DNA of 64,000 nt from an uncultured Lachnospiraceae bacterium (GCA_910579505.1 CAJTTZ010000005.1:62001-126000), one strand, 5' to 3'; counted from the stretch's first letter, positions 8,658-16,311 are shown. The notes: generated by a model not told the origin, from the sequence alone. Numbers and translations are program-made.

Positions 8658-8906
8658 AAAAAAACCTCCTTAGCTTTTCATTGTCAAAAAAGTTAAGGAG
8701 ATAATGTCCCGGTTCCGTCAAATTTGTCCAAACTATAAACCGTTAAAGAGAGAACGGTTCCTACCATTTGTTTCCCTGCAAATTTTACCGAAAATGGGCG
8801 CACTATCCCCGTCGAAGGGATAAATGCTTCCTTTTTGCAGTTGTAAATTCATGTTTTTCCAGATCATGCCAAACCCTTTATACTATAGCCGCTTTTGGAC
8901 ATTATA
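8658..8906 (-). promoter_or_regulatory. Attenuator-like leader of the MFS gene
   Basis: On the minus strand a TATAAT (8901-8906) is followed by a leader of about 245 nt. It contains a 44-codon upstream frame (8867-8733), a small stem TATCCC/GGGATA (8803-8821), a stem AACCGTT/AACGGTT (8738-8759) at the end of that frame, and a final hairpin with 13-bp arms (8666-8678 with 8688-8700, one G-U pair) that buries the AGGAGG and is followed by seven U residues directly before the ATG. The last hairpin could act as a terminator or as a translation block. Confidence 0.6.
8733..8867 (-). CDS. Candidate 44-residue leader peptide of the MFS gene
   Basis: ATG at 8867 (second in-frame ATG at 8852) opens a frame beginning MIWKNMNLQLQKG and ending at TAG 8733-8735. 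The ribosome site is weak (AAAGGG 6 nt upstream). Its end overlaps the AACCGTT hairpin, so ribosome position could steer the fold of the downstream SD hairpin. I recognise no family. It could also be a chance frame. Confidence 0.35.
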   Translation of the reverse strand: MIWKNMNLQLQKGSIYPFDGDSAPIFGKICRETNGRNRSLFNGL

Positions 8907-9061
8907 GCACATGATGGAATATTTGTCCCAATGATTTTTTGCCTTGCTCATAATATTCTTGTTTTATTAATAAAATTATATCCATTGTGTTACATTTCAT
9001 TGCTATTTGCATACAATAGAGTTATAATAATAAAAACTAATACGAAAAGGAGATGTATTTT

Positions 9062-9331
9062 ATGGCACAGGCAACTATTACTGCTCGTGTAGACGCTAGC
9101 GATAAAAGCAATTTTGATACCTTTTGCTCCAACGTCGGAATAAATGCTTCTACAGCTATTAACATGTTTGTGAAAGCAGTTCTTCGCGAGAACCGCATTC
9201 CTTTTGAAATCACGCAGACCCCCGATCCTTTTTTTTCTGAAACCAATATGGCTCATGTAAAAAAATCTGTTCGCGAGCTTCGTGCCGGTAAAGGAACTGT
9301 CCATGAGCTGGTCGAGGTGGATGATGAGTGA
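9062..9331 (+). CDS. RelB/DinJ family antitoxin
   Basis: An 89-residue ribbon-helix-helix antitoxin. The N-terminus MAQATITARVDASDKSNF and the following NVGINASTAINMFVKAVLRE are characteristic of RelB/DinJ proteins, which dimerise on the operator DNA of their own operon and neutralise a RelE/YoeB-fold mRNA interferase. I use ATG 9062 because AAAAGGAG lies 9 nt upstream; the ATG at 9053 abuts that box directly. The stop overlaps the start of a truncated toxin frame, so the antitoxin now appears to be an orphan. Confidence 0.85.
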   Translation: MAQATITARVDASDKSNFDTFCSNVGINASTAINMFVKAVLRENRIPFEITQTPDPFFSETNMAHVKKSVRELRAGKGTVHELVEVDDE

Positions 9332-9398
9332 AAAAATATGGTCTGATGAAGCCTTTGCATGCCGCAAAGCAAACAATATTTATAGTGCGATCTTATAA
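9324..9398 (+). pseudogene. YoeB/Txe toxin gene remnant
   Basis: ATG 9324 overlaps the antitoxin stop, as is usual in these modules, and the first residues MSEKIWSDEA match the start of YoeB/Txe toxins as I know them. After the tenth codon the similarity ends and the frame closes at 24 codons, where it runs into the 3' end of the convergent GNAT gene. The catalytic C-terminal part of the toxin is missing, so no active toxin is expected. Confidence 0.65.
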
Positions 9399-9904
9399 AT
9401 ATCCGCCTCTTCCCCTTCACAGGAAAAGCTTCTCTCGTACACGCCGCCGTTTTTCCGTATGACTTTCACAGACGCGGTATTTTCCTTTTCGACGGAAATA
9501 TGGAGTTCTTCCATTCCCGCCTCTTTTGCTGCCTGTAAAAGCTGACTTAGCATCTCTGACGCATACCCCTTTTTTCTTTCGGAAGGGCGCACGCTGTAGC
9601 CGCAATTCCCCAGATCCTTCAAAAAGTCATTCAGCGTATGCCTCAGGTCAATGATGCCGACAATCCTGCCGTCACTCATTCTCTCCGCAAAAAAAGTGTC
9701 CGTTACCACCCAGTTTTAATTTACCGTCGCGGGATCGGTATTTCGCGTTACACAAGTCAGCCACTCCTCGTAACTCTCCGTCTTGTCAAAAAGCTCGCTC
9801 CCGTAAATAATCTTTTCCCCGTGCCAAAAATGCTCCTCGCGATACGCAAGCGCTTCTTCCTTATGTTCCAATGTGGGTCTTACCAGACAAATATCATTTT
9901 TCAT
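9380..9904 (-). pseudogene. GNAT acetyltransferase gene with one in-frame stop
   Basis: Two frames (9904-9716 and 9715-9380) are in the same phase and read together as one 174-residue GNAT acetyltransferase interrupted only by a TAA at 9716-9718. The N-terminal piece starts MKNDICLVRPTLEHK; the C-terminal piece carries the acetyl-CoA loop region SVRPSERKKGYASEML and ends EGEEADIYKIAL. The second piece could start at GTG 9709 but would lack the first strands of the fold. It directly follows the TetR gene, 1 bp away, so it was probably co-transcribed. Substrate unknown. A sequencing error cannot be excluded. Confidence 0.7.
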
Positions 9905-9905
9905 G

Positions 9906-10493
9906 TCAAACCTCCTCTGCCAGTAATCGCATTCTTATTTCGTTTGTTATCTGAGCGGGAATGTTTCGGTTCATCTCCATCAGTCTACTGTACATTCGCA
10001 CGCCTTGATACGCGAACACAAGTATATGAAACACCGATTCGGGGTCTACACGGTTAAATTCTTTCGTACTCATACCGTAATTGATCAACGCCGTCCATAT
10101 GAATTTCGAGATTTCATACTGCCTTTTTACAGAGTTGTCTTCTTTAGAAACTGCCGGATTGCTGTAATATTCACAGATGGCAAGGCTGAACGAACTTTCC
10201 CGGTCGCCCATTTCTTTTTCGTATTTTGTCAGAAGCTCCTCCAATATTACAGCCGCCGGAACACGTTTTTCGATTTTTTCACACACATCGTTTTTCTGCT
10301 GGTCGGAAAAAGCATTGATAATTTCCAGAAAAATCTGTTCCGTACTTTCATAATGACGGTACAATCCCCCACGGCTTAGTCCTGTCCGCTCGCAAATATC
10401 TTTCATGGTCACCTCTTTAAATCCCTTTTCCGCAAAAAGCTGATATGCCTTGTCACGAATTTCCTGTTTTGTCTTGTCTCCTCTCAAGCTCAT
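9906..10493 (-). CDS. TetR/AcrR family transcriptional regulator
   Basis: A 195-residue regulator with an N-terminal helix-turn-helix (KGFKEVTMKDICERTGLSRG, residues about 23-42) followed by YRHYESTEQIF, the classic TetR layout; the C-terminal half is the ligand-binding, dimerising domain and is not diagnostic. I choose ATG 10493, which has TGGAGG 7 nt upstream, over the frame that extends to 10541 without a ribosome site. It is followed immediately by the broken GNAT gene, and two identical direct repeats at its own promoter suggest self-repression. Confidence 0.85.
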   Translation of the reverse strand: MSLRGDKTKQEIRDKAYQLFAEKGFKEVTMKDICERTGLSRGGLYRHYESTEQIFLEIINAFSDQQKNDVCEKIEKRVPAAVILEELLTKYEKEMGDRESSFSLAICEYYSNPAVSKEDNSVKRQYEISKFIWTALINYGMSTKEFNRVDPESVFHILVFAYQGVRMYSRLMEMNRNIPAQITNEIRMRLLAEEV

Positions 10494-10552
10494 GCGAATC
10501 CTCCATTCCGGCGCTTCCTCAAAACCCCTCTCTCGTTTCATTTTGCAACGCC

Positions 10553-10594
10553 CGTGTCGCTTTTAATTATGCGTCATTCGTGTCGCTTTGTCAA
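10553..10594 (-). promoter_or_regulatory. tetR promoter with direct repeats
   Basis: On the minus strand TTGACA (10589-10594), a 17-bp spacer and CATAAT (10566-10571) form a good promoter. An 11-bp direct repeat (CGTGTCGCTTT on the plus strand) occurs at 10553-10563 and 10579-10589, one copy in the spacer and one just downstream of the -10. These are the best candidates for the regulator's operator. Confidence 0.6.
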
Positions 10595-10678
10595 GAATAA
10601 ATTTTTTCTGTCCAGTTTTCAAATATGCCCGTTATGGTGAGGGAGTTTATGAAAGCACTAAAATCGGCAGATCCCCCA

Positions 10679-11620
10679 CTATAAATCAAACATACTTAGC
10701 TGCGTTTCCTTCCATGACGCCACCTTCCTCTGACTAACCCTGTCCCCCGCTTCCAGATGACTACACAAAAGCGGTGACGCGGGATCATACTTTGACGCAT
10801 TTCGTACCACGCTCTTCTCACTTTCATTTGCATAACAATAGGCACAGCCGTTTTTACATGTATGGTAAGTTCCTACGTCAATGCTTTCCACACAGCCGCA
10901 TTCCGGGCGCTGATTTTTGTCTTTACCGACCTTCAATCTACACCCTGCTATTTTTTCAATTAAGATCTTGTCTATACAGCAGTTGTGGACAATTCCGCAG
11001 CCGTCCAGCTCTATTTTTTCCGCGCAGCTGCCGATTTCCATACGATTATCGCTTGCGATCCCACTCAAATCCCTCGCAAACTTTCTCAGTTCGCCCTCAT
11101 CCAAATCATAACAGCGCAAGCTTTCCATCCTTTTCCTGTTTTTGGCATAAATATCCACAAAACTGATCACACATTTGTCGGTATATCCGTTTAGCGCTTC
11201 CGCAATACTTCTGAATGCTTTTAAGTGATACTGCACCGTGTACTTATCGGAAAAGAAAATGGGATCATATCTCCAAACCACTCTCTCCCTGCCGATTTTA
11301 TTTGATAAATCGCGGAAAATCGGAATCATGGATGCCTTTTTATCGGGCACATTTGACTCGACATCATTTCCATACCCTGTAAGCGTAAACTGAAAATAAT
11401 AAGGATACGCTTTTAGCTCATCCAGCCTTTCCATCATCGGCAGGGGATTCTTCGTCCAAAAAACAATACAGTCCACCACGTCCGGCGTTATTTTAATTTC
11501 GCTGATCTGATGGACATTCATTGGATTGCGGACATATAAGAATCCCTCTTTTATTCTGTTGTAAAACCATTCGGAATAATAATTCGGAATGTCGGTTCTC
11601 CTGCTTACACTTAAAATCAT
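10679..11620 (-). CDS. DUF1848 family protein
   Basis: A 313-residue cytosolic protein that I recognise as DUF1848 from its start MILSVSRRTDIPNYYS, the stretch CIVFWTKNPLPMM and the C-terminal cysteine cluster ECGCVESIDVG...CKNGCAYCYAN (about residues 240-265). The TIM-barrel-like body and the cysteine cluster suggest an iron-sulfur cluster and have been likened to radical SAM enzymes, but the function is unknown. It stands alone between the TetR gene and an esterase gene. The ribosome site is weak (GGCAGG directly before the ATG). Confidence 0.8.
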   Translation of the reverse strand: MILSVSRRTDIPNYYSEWFYNRIKEGFLYVRNPMNVHQISEIKITPDVVDCIVFWTKNPLPMMERLDELKAYPYYFQFTLTGYGNDVESNVPDKKASMIPIFRDLSNKIGRERVVWRYDPIFFSDKYTVQYHLKAFRSIAEALNGYTDKCVISFVDIYAKNRKRMESLRCYDLDEGELRKFARDLSGIASDNRMEIGSCAEKIELDGCGIVHNCCIDKILIEKIAGCRLKVGKDKNQRPECGCVESIDVGTYHTCKNGCAYCYANESEKSVVRNASKYDPASPLLCSHLEAGDRVSQRKVASWKETQLSMFDL

Positions 11621-11656
11621 CCTGCCGCTTCTTTCACGTATCTGCCAACAGTTTCT

Positions 11657-12427
11657 TTAATCACTTTTTCCACTTCTTTTGTCAAATGGCTCTGTTCCTA
11701 TGCGCAAGTACATTAGCGCCTTCGCAAACCGCCCTTCTATATCGTGGAAGTGTCCGCCCTCATTCCACGCAAAAAACACCCGTCCCTCACTCTCCGCGCC
11801 TGTACATTCCAACTGCCCCGCCAGAAGTTCCCTCGCCCGCTGTGTGCATTCCGCCACCCGGCCCATGCGCGGATTTTTGCTGCGGCTCTCCTTTTTCCCA
11901 AGGGAAAGATATATCTGCAAGTCCGTCCGAATCGGCTTTTCCCGTTCCATAAACTCGCAGAAACCGTCAAACCAGAGTGACCCGGAAAGGCTGGCGATCA
12001 CGCCGAACACATCCGTTTTGTAGATCGCGTAAACCGCCGTAAGCCCGCCCAGAGAATAGCCGAACAGAGCCGTGTGTGCCGGTTCCGGTTTCGTCCGATA
12101 ATGGGCGTCCATGTACGGCTTTATTTTTTCTGTCAGACAGGACAAATAGTCGTCCGCCCTGCCCCGCGGCGCTTCCTCCCCCGCACGGAACGCGGGCGCC
12201 GCCCACGGTGTAAAGTCATCGTTCCAGTTTGCAGGCTGAATGGAAAGAAGGAGAAATTCCACCTCCGCGCCTTTATTGACCATCCTGGTCACTATTCCCT
12301 CAACCGGGATATCCCCATTGACGTAGATCACCGGGTAATGTGCCTCTCCCCCGTCATAGCCGGGCGGCAGATATAAGCGGCAGTCCATGCCGGCAATCTG
12401 CAGTTCCTGTATGCGGCAGTCCATCAT
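11657..12427 (-). CDS. Alpha/beta hydrolase, esterase D / Fes-like
   Basis: A 256-residue serine esterase of the putative-esterase family (IroE/Fes/esterase D group). The nucleophile elbow is GYSLGG near residue 136, an acidic residue is expected around the ASLSGSLWF segment, and the catalytic histidine is probably in GGHFHD near the C-terminus. There is no signal peptide, so it should be cytosolic. The start ATG 12427 has GGAGG 9 nt upstream and lies 4 bp after the endonuclease IV stop, so the two form an operon; a longer arginine-rich frame to 12502 lies within the upstream gene and is not used. Siderophore-ester cleavage is possible but not shown. Confidence 0.8.
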   Translation of the reverse strand: MMDCRIQELQIAGMDCRLYLPPGYDGGEAHYPVIYVNGDIPVEGIVTRMVNKGAEVEFLLLSIQPANWNDDFTPWAAPAFRAGEEAPRGRADDYLSCLTEKIKPYMDAHYRTKPEPAHTALFGYSLGGLTAVYAIYKTDVFGVIASLSGSLWFDGFCEFMEREKPIRTDLQIYLSLGKKESRSKNPRMGRVAECTQRARELLAGQLECTGAESEGRVFFAWNEGGHFHDIEGRFAKALMYLRIGTEPFDKRSGKSD

Positions 12428-12431
12428 TCTG

Positions 12432-13301
12432 TCAGTCCTCCAGCAGCAGCGCAATCTCCTCCTTGTACGGCGGAATCGTTTTCTCCTTACTGCCCTCTTC
12501 ACAGATCCAGGGCGTCTCTAAAATCTTCGGCACCTGTACGAATCTCTCATCATGGACAATTCTCTTCAAAATATCCGTTCCGATATGCCCCTCGCCGATA
12601 TTGGCATGGCGGTCTTTTCGTGCCCCGCAGGGATTCATGCTGTCATTGACATGTATCGCCGCGATCTGTGAAAGCCCGATTATCTCATCGAACTGCTGTA
12701 ACACCCCTTCGTAATCTTCGGCCAGACGATACCCCGCGTCGTTCACATGGCAGGTGTCAAAGCAGACGCGCAGCCTGTCCTTTTTATGCACACCCTCATA
12801 AATCATTTTCAATTCCTCAAAGGTTCTCCCCAGCTCGCTTCCTTTTCCCGCCATTGTTTCCAGCGCAATCAAAACGTCGTCCTCATTCTCATCAAGCGCA
12901 AGGTTAAGCCCTTTTACAATCTGCGCGATTCCGGCTTCCTCCCCGGCTCCCACATGCGCACCCGGATGCAGCACCAGAATCCTACTGCGCATTGCCGCCG
13001 TTCTTTTGATCTCCTTTTCAAGAAAGGTTACGGCTAATTCAAATGTCTCCGGCTTCACGGTATTCCCCAGATTGATAATATACGGCGCATGAACCACGAT
13101 CTCCTCAATTCCCGCCTCTTTGGCATATGCCCATCCCGCTTCTATATTTAGCGCTCCGATCTCTTTTCTCACCGTATTCTGCGGCGCGCCTGTGTAGAGC
13201 ATCAGAACGTTCGCCCCGTAGGACTCCGCCTCTTTTACCGATCCCAGAAACATTTCCTTTCCCGCCATCTTCACATGGGAACCGATCTTAATCTTTTGCA
13301 T
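12432..13301 (-). CDS. nfo: Deoxyribonuclease IV (AP endonuclease)
   Basis: A 289-residue TIM-barrel AP endonuclease that nicks DNA 5' to abasic sites in base excision repair using a three-zinc centre. Metal ligands appear in order: VVHAPY near residue 68, LVLHPGAHVG near 110, ALETMAGKGSELG near 145, CFDTCHVNDAGY near 180 and the ending region IHVNDS near 215 and RHANIGEGHIG near 232. Start ATG 13301 has AGGAGG 9 nt upstream; the 36 extra codons upstream have no family match. The downstream esterase gene follows after 4 bp. Confidence 0.95.
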   Translation of the reverse strand: MQKIKIGSHVKMAGKEMFLGSVKEAESYGANVLMLYTGAPQNTVRKEIGALNIEAGWAYAKEAGIEEIVVHAPYIINLGNTVKPETFELAVTFLEKEIKRTAAMRSRILVLHPGAHVGAGEEAGIAQIVKGLNLALDENEDDVLIALETMAGKGSELGRTFEELKMIYEGVHKKDRLRVCFDTCHVNDAGYRLAEDYEGVLQQFDEIIGLSQIAAIHVNDSMNPCGARKDRHANIGEGHIGTDILKRIVHDERFVQVPKILETPWICEEGSKEKTIPPYKEEIALLLED

Positions 13302-13424
13302 GACAGCCTTCCTCCTACTTATTCTTATTTCCTCTGTCCTTATTATCATGCAATTCCGTTCATTAATCAATCTGTTTCGCAGATTTGGCCCACCATTTTC
13401 AATCACCAATTATCATTCCTTTTG

Positions 13425-13500
13425 TGATATAATAGACGCAGGCTCAGCAGCTTGCGTCGCAAGAATTACGGCTTCTGAGATTATGATATAATAGTGCAAA
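13425..13500 (+). promoter_or_regulatory. Two repeated extended -10 promoters with a 5' hairpin
   Basis: The 10-mer GATATAATAG preceded by TG occurs twice, giving extended -10 boxes TGATATAAT at 13425-13433 and 13484-13492. A 10-bp stem GACGCAGGCT/AGCTTGCGTC (one G-U) begins a few nt downstream of the first. They point to the small Cys-rich membrane peptide gene. No clear -35 boxes are seen. Confidence 0.5.
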
Positions 13501-13536
13501 AGCAAAATAGGCAGTGCAGAAAAGGAAGCGGAGCGT

Positions 13537-13707
13537 ATGGGAACATTTATCGTCTTATTACTTGTGGCAGGTGCGGCTGTGCTCGCCATACGGCAGATGA
13601 TTAAGGATAAAAAAGCGGGAAAATCTCTTTCCTGCGGCGGCGACTGCAGCCGGTGCGCGGGATGTCTGCCGGAGCATAAAACGAGGACGGATCAAACACT
13701 AAAATAG
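13537..13707 (+). CDS. FeoB-associated Cys-rich membrane protein
   Basis: A 56-residue peptide with one N-terminal membrane helix (residues 3-19), a basic segment RQMIKDKKAGKS and a cysteine cluster SCGGDCSRCAGC. This is the pattern of small proteins normally encoded beside feoB and thought to assist ferrous iron uptake. Here no feo gene is adjacent; it sits alone upstream of an S66 carboxypeptidase gene, 23 bp away, with AGGAAGCGGAG before its ATG. The cysteines likely face the cytoplasm and could bind iron. The function is inferred from family context elsewhere. Confidence 0.75.
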   Translation: MGTFIVLLLVAGAAVLAIRQMIKDKKAGKSLSCGGDCSRCAGCLPEHKTRTDQTLK

Positions 13708-13730
13708 TTTTTCATGAAAAGGGGATTCTT

Positions 13731-14594
13731 ATGGAAATGCGCATGAAGCCCGGCGATAAAGTAGGGATTGTTTGCTGCTCTAACGGCTGGGAAAAACGAA
13801 AAGAAGCGAAATTTAGAAGGTTACAGGAAATTCTTTTGGGAATGCATCTTGTTCCCGTCATATCGCCGTATATATTTGAGCGGGGAAGCGTGGAGAGCGG
13901 CAGCGCCATAGAACGCGCGCAGGCGCTGATGGACTTTTACCGCGACGATACCGTGAAAGGGATTTTTGATATCTCAGGCGGGGACATTGCCAACGGGATT
14001 CTGCCCCATCTGGATTACGAAACGATTGCCGCCTGCGATAAAAAGTTCTGGGGTTACAGTGATCTGACGACAGTGATCAACGCCATCTACGCAAAGACGG
14101 GAAAACCTTCCGCACTGTATCAGATCTGTAATTTCATGTACGACTACGCCGAAGAGCAACAGGAAAATTTTAAAAATACAATTTTCGGAAACAGCGGGGC
14201 ACTTTTTCAGTTCCCCTATACCTTTTTGCAGGGAAACGCAATGGAAGGCATATTTGTAGGCGGAAACGTCCGCTGCTTTTTGAAGCTTGCGGGTACGGCG
14301 TATTTCCCGGAATTGACAGATAAGATTCTGGTTCTGGAATCTCTGGGTGGTACCCCGCCCCAGATGCTCACGTATTTCAGCCAGTTACAGCAGCTTGGTG
14401 CATTTGAGCAGGCGCGCGGGATTCTGCTCGGCACTTTCACCCAGATGGAGCAGGAAAATTGCATACCGGATGTATGGACGCTGCTGAAAGGCTTTGTCAG
14501 TCCTAATCTCCCGGTGGCGAAGACGGCGTTCGTCGGGCATGGGACGGATTCCCGGGCGGTGCCTGTGGGGGGATATGGACATTTGGAGCGGTAA
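13731..14594 (+). CDS. Peptidase S66 family, LD-carboxypeptidase-like
   Basis: A 287-residue serine peptidase related to LdcA and microcin-immunity MccF proteins, which cut L,D-bonds in cell-wall tetrapeptides or adenylated peptide antibiotics. Landmarks: an N-terminal KVGIVCCSNGW segment, GGDIANGILPHLDY near residue 83, the nucleophile motif GYSDLTT near 105, the glutamate motif LESLGG near 203 and the catalytic histidine in GHGTDSR near 275. The start has AAAAGGGG 8 nt upstream. The LdcA and MccF branches cannot be separated by eye. It follows the Cys-rich peptide gene closely and may share its transcript. Confidence 0.85.
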   Translation: MEMRMKPGDKVGIVCCSNGWEKRKEAKFRRLQEILLGMHLVPVISPYIFERGSVESGSAIERAQALMDFYRDDTVKGIFDISGGDIANGILPHLDYETIAACDKKFWGYSDLTTVINAIYAKTGKPSALYQICNFMYDYAEEQQENFKNTIFGNSGALFQFPYTFLQGNAMEGIFVGGNVRCFLKLAGTAYFPELTDKILVLESLGGTPPQMLTYFSQLQQLGAFEQARGILLGTFTQMEQENCIPDVWTLLKGFVSPNLPVAKTAFVGHGTDSRAVPVGGYGHLER

Positions 14595-14611
14595 TGGTGA
14601 GGAATGACAGA

Positions 14612-14656
14612 AAGTTATAAAAACTTATAAAAACCTATAAAAGAGGTGAAAGATAA
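14612..14656 (+). repeat. Tandem TATAAAAAC repeat and orphan ribosome site
   Basis: After the S66 gene the sequence TATAAAAACTTATAAAAACC shows a short tandem repeat, followed by AAGAGGTGAAAGATA. The same 15 bases occur directly before the DUF4143 ATPase start at 38474-38488, also after AAAACTTAT-rich DNA. No gene follows here, so this may be the promoter stub of a lost copy. Confidence 0.4.
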
Positions 14657-14701
14657 ATAATCCCTCCACGCTGTCATTTAGGGAAATAACAAACCCGCAT
14701 A

Positions 14702-14752
14702 AACCGGCGCCTGCAACCGCCGGTTGACAAATTTCCAAGCTGCCTGTATAGC
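14702..14752 (+). promoter_or_regulatory. Promoter with flanking dyad upstream of the XRE gene
   Basis: TTGACA (14724-14729), a 17-bp spacer and TATAGC (14747-14752) form a promoter. A perfect 8-bp dyad AACCGGCG/CGCCGGTT (14702-14725) ends on the -35 and is a candidate operator or upstream hairpin. The rest of the gap to 14888 is AT-rich with short TATAA repeats. Confidence 0.5.
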
Positions 14753-14888
14753 CTTTTTCTCCATCTTTTTTATAATCAGAGTAAGTCGGAAAGACATAAA
14801 GCTATTAAAAGCTATATAAGGTTATAAAAATCCGGCTGGCAAACACAGAAAAATTTGAGGAATCGAGATTACCGACGTGGAGGGAAGC

Positions 14889-15689
14889 ATGACGCTTGGA
14901 GAAAAAATATTCAGATTAAGAGCAGAGCGGGGATTTTCACAGGAGACCTTCGGGGAGAAGCTTGGCGTGTCAAGACAGTCCGTCTCAAAGTGGGAGACAG
15001 ACCAGTCAGTTCCAGAACTGGATAAAATCGTGGCAATCAGCGAATTTTTTGGAGTCAGCACCGATTATCTTCTGAAAGAAACGGAAGAAACATATGCGAC
15101 AGCGAAAGGAGAGTCATCCCGGACGGAAGAATATCCCCAGGAAGCATACCACATCGGGCGAAGACCCCACTATGAATATAAGAGCAAAAAAATGATAGGA
15201 AGCCTTCCCCTTGTGCACATCAATCTGGGGTTGGGCATCCACCGTGCCAAAGGCGTGATTGCCATCGGCGCGGTAGCGCAGGGCTGGCTCGCTGTCGGCT
15301 ATGTGGCGATGGGCGGGCTGTGCTTCGGTCTTGTCTCTCTGGGACTATTCGCCTTTGCCGTTCTTGCCTTCGGGCTGATCGCTTTCGGCAGCTTTGCCTT
15401 TGGTGTGATCAGCTTTGGCGCCTTTGCCCTCGGCATCTTTTCCATGGGCGCAGTGAGTGTTGGTCAGTTTGCTTTCGGCGCGTCGGCGCACGGCGCACAG
15501 GTGGCGGTCGGGGACGCAGCCAACGGAAAAGTTGCGCTGGGCTATTCCCGTGCAGTCGGCACGTATACACAGATCAGCAACAGACAGCCCTTCAACTATG
15601 AAGAAGCCTGTCGCGCAATCGACAAACACGTGTCGTCAGACTGGCTCTTTTTTAAGTCCTGGGCAAAAGCGATGGTGAAATGGTTTTAA
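14889..15689 (+). CDS. XRE-type regulator with a glycine-every-five repeat tail
   Basis: The first about 70 residues are a Cro/C1-type helix-turn-helix (LRAERGFSQETFGEKLGVSR then SVSKWETDQSVPELD), a common DNA-binding module. After a linker, residues about 105-225 are a long hydrophobic stretch with glycine every fifth position (for example GSFAFGVISFGAFALGIFSM). This resembles a pentapeptide-type beta-helix more than membrane helices, because alanine, phenylalanine and glycine alternate regularly. The C-terminal 50 residues are soluble-looking. Total length 266. Start ATG 14889 has GGAGGG 4 nt upstream. Function and target are unknown. Its stop overlaps that of the convergent GNAT gene by 4 bp. 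Confidence 0.75.
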   Translation: MTLGEKIFRLRAERGFSQETFGEKLGVSRQSVSKWETDQSVPELDKIVAISEFFGVSTDYLLKETEETYATAKGESSRTEEYPQEAYHIGRRPHYEYKSKKMIGSLPLVHINLGLGIHRAKGVIAIGAVAQGWLAVGYVAMGGLCFGLVSLGLFAFAVLAFGLIAFGSFAFGVISFGAFALGIFSMGAVSVGQFAFGASAHGAQVAVGDAANGKVALGYSRAVGTYTQISNRQPFNYEEACRAIDKHVSSDWLFFKSWAKAMVKWF

Positions 15690-16129
15690 TCAAACATTTT
15701 TGCCAGAGAGACATGTCCCTCCAGTTCTGAAAACCCGTTCTTTGTATAGAAAGCGTACGCCGGAACATCCCGCTCTGTCTGCAGGAACATATGATTTACA
15801 CCGACATCTTTCACATAGGATTCAATTTCACTCAAAAAGACCGTCCCAAGCCCTTCCTGCTGGCGGTCTCTTTTGATGAAAAACTCGTAAATGTAGTACT
15901 CGGTTCCCAGACACCAGTGTATAATGCTTCCAAGCGAAACACCCACAAGCTCATTTTCTTCATACAGACCCAGCGACAGGGAGTTCCTGTTTCCCGTCAG
16001 GTCAAGCATATAACCCGTAAGCTGCTCATCGTTGCTCCAGTCGTCGTTCCAAGGCTCATTCATAAAAACGTCTCTGAATAATGCCTTGATTTCCTCAAAA
16101 TTCTCCGTATCCAGTTTCCTTACGTTCAT
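15686..16129 (-). CDS. GNAT family N-acetyltransferase
   Basis: A 147-residue GCN5-related acetyltransferase. The acetyl-CoA binding region reads KRDRQQEGLGTVFLSEIE (about residues 91-108), and the C-terminal strand motif FYTKNGFSELEGHVSLAK is typical. The N-terminus FRDVFMNEPWNDDW is seen in aminoglycoside-like or small-molecule acetyltransferases, but substrate cannot be assigned. It is single and convergent with the XRE gene, sharing a 4-bp TTAA overlap at the stops. Confidence 0.85.
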   Translation of the reverse strand: MNVRKLDTENFEEIKALFRDVFMNEPWNDDWSNDEQLTGYMLDLTGNRNSLSLGLYEENELVGVSLGSIIHWCLGTEYYIYEFFIKRDRQQEGLGTVFLSEIESYVKDVGVNHMFLQTERDVPAYAFYTKNGFSELEGHVSLAKMFD

Positions 16130-16311
16130 TTCCTATGCTCCCTCAACTTTCCAGCCACCCCCCAACACAATGACAGGCGGTCCGCCAAATACAAGCGATA
16201 AGGGCGACTTCAATGCCCATAATACCGATTTTTAAGACAAACGTCAACAGAACCCCTCCACTTTAGGTCGCCGGTAACCCACAGCAGAAACTTTTCTAAA
16301 ATTTATGCTCG

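Noticed and set aside
8494..8721. 75-codon frame overlapping the start of the MFS gene
   Set aside because: Begins at TTG without a clear ribosome site and overlaps the transporter in another frame; only its first codons could matter as a leader.
11657..12502. Longer esterase frame starting with an arginine-rich segment
   Set aside because: The first 25 codons lie inside nfo and have no ribosome site; ATG 12427 is well supported.
13300..13491. 63-codon frame beside the endonuclease IV start
   Set aside because: Overlaps the nfo start and promoter region, with no ribosome site.
14612..14656. CRISPR-like array
   Set aside because: Repeats are about 10 bp, adjacent and AT-rich, without unique spacers or cas genes.
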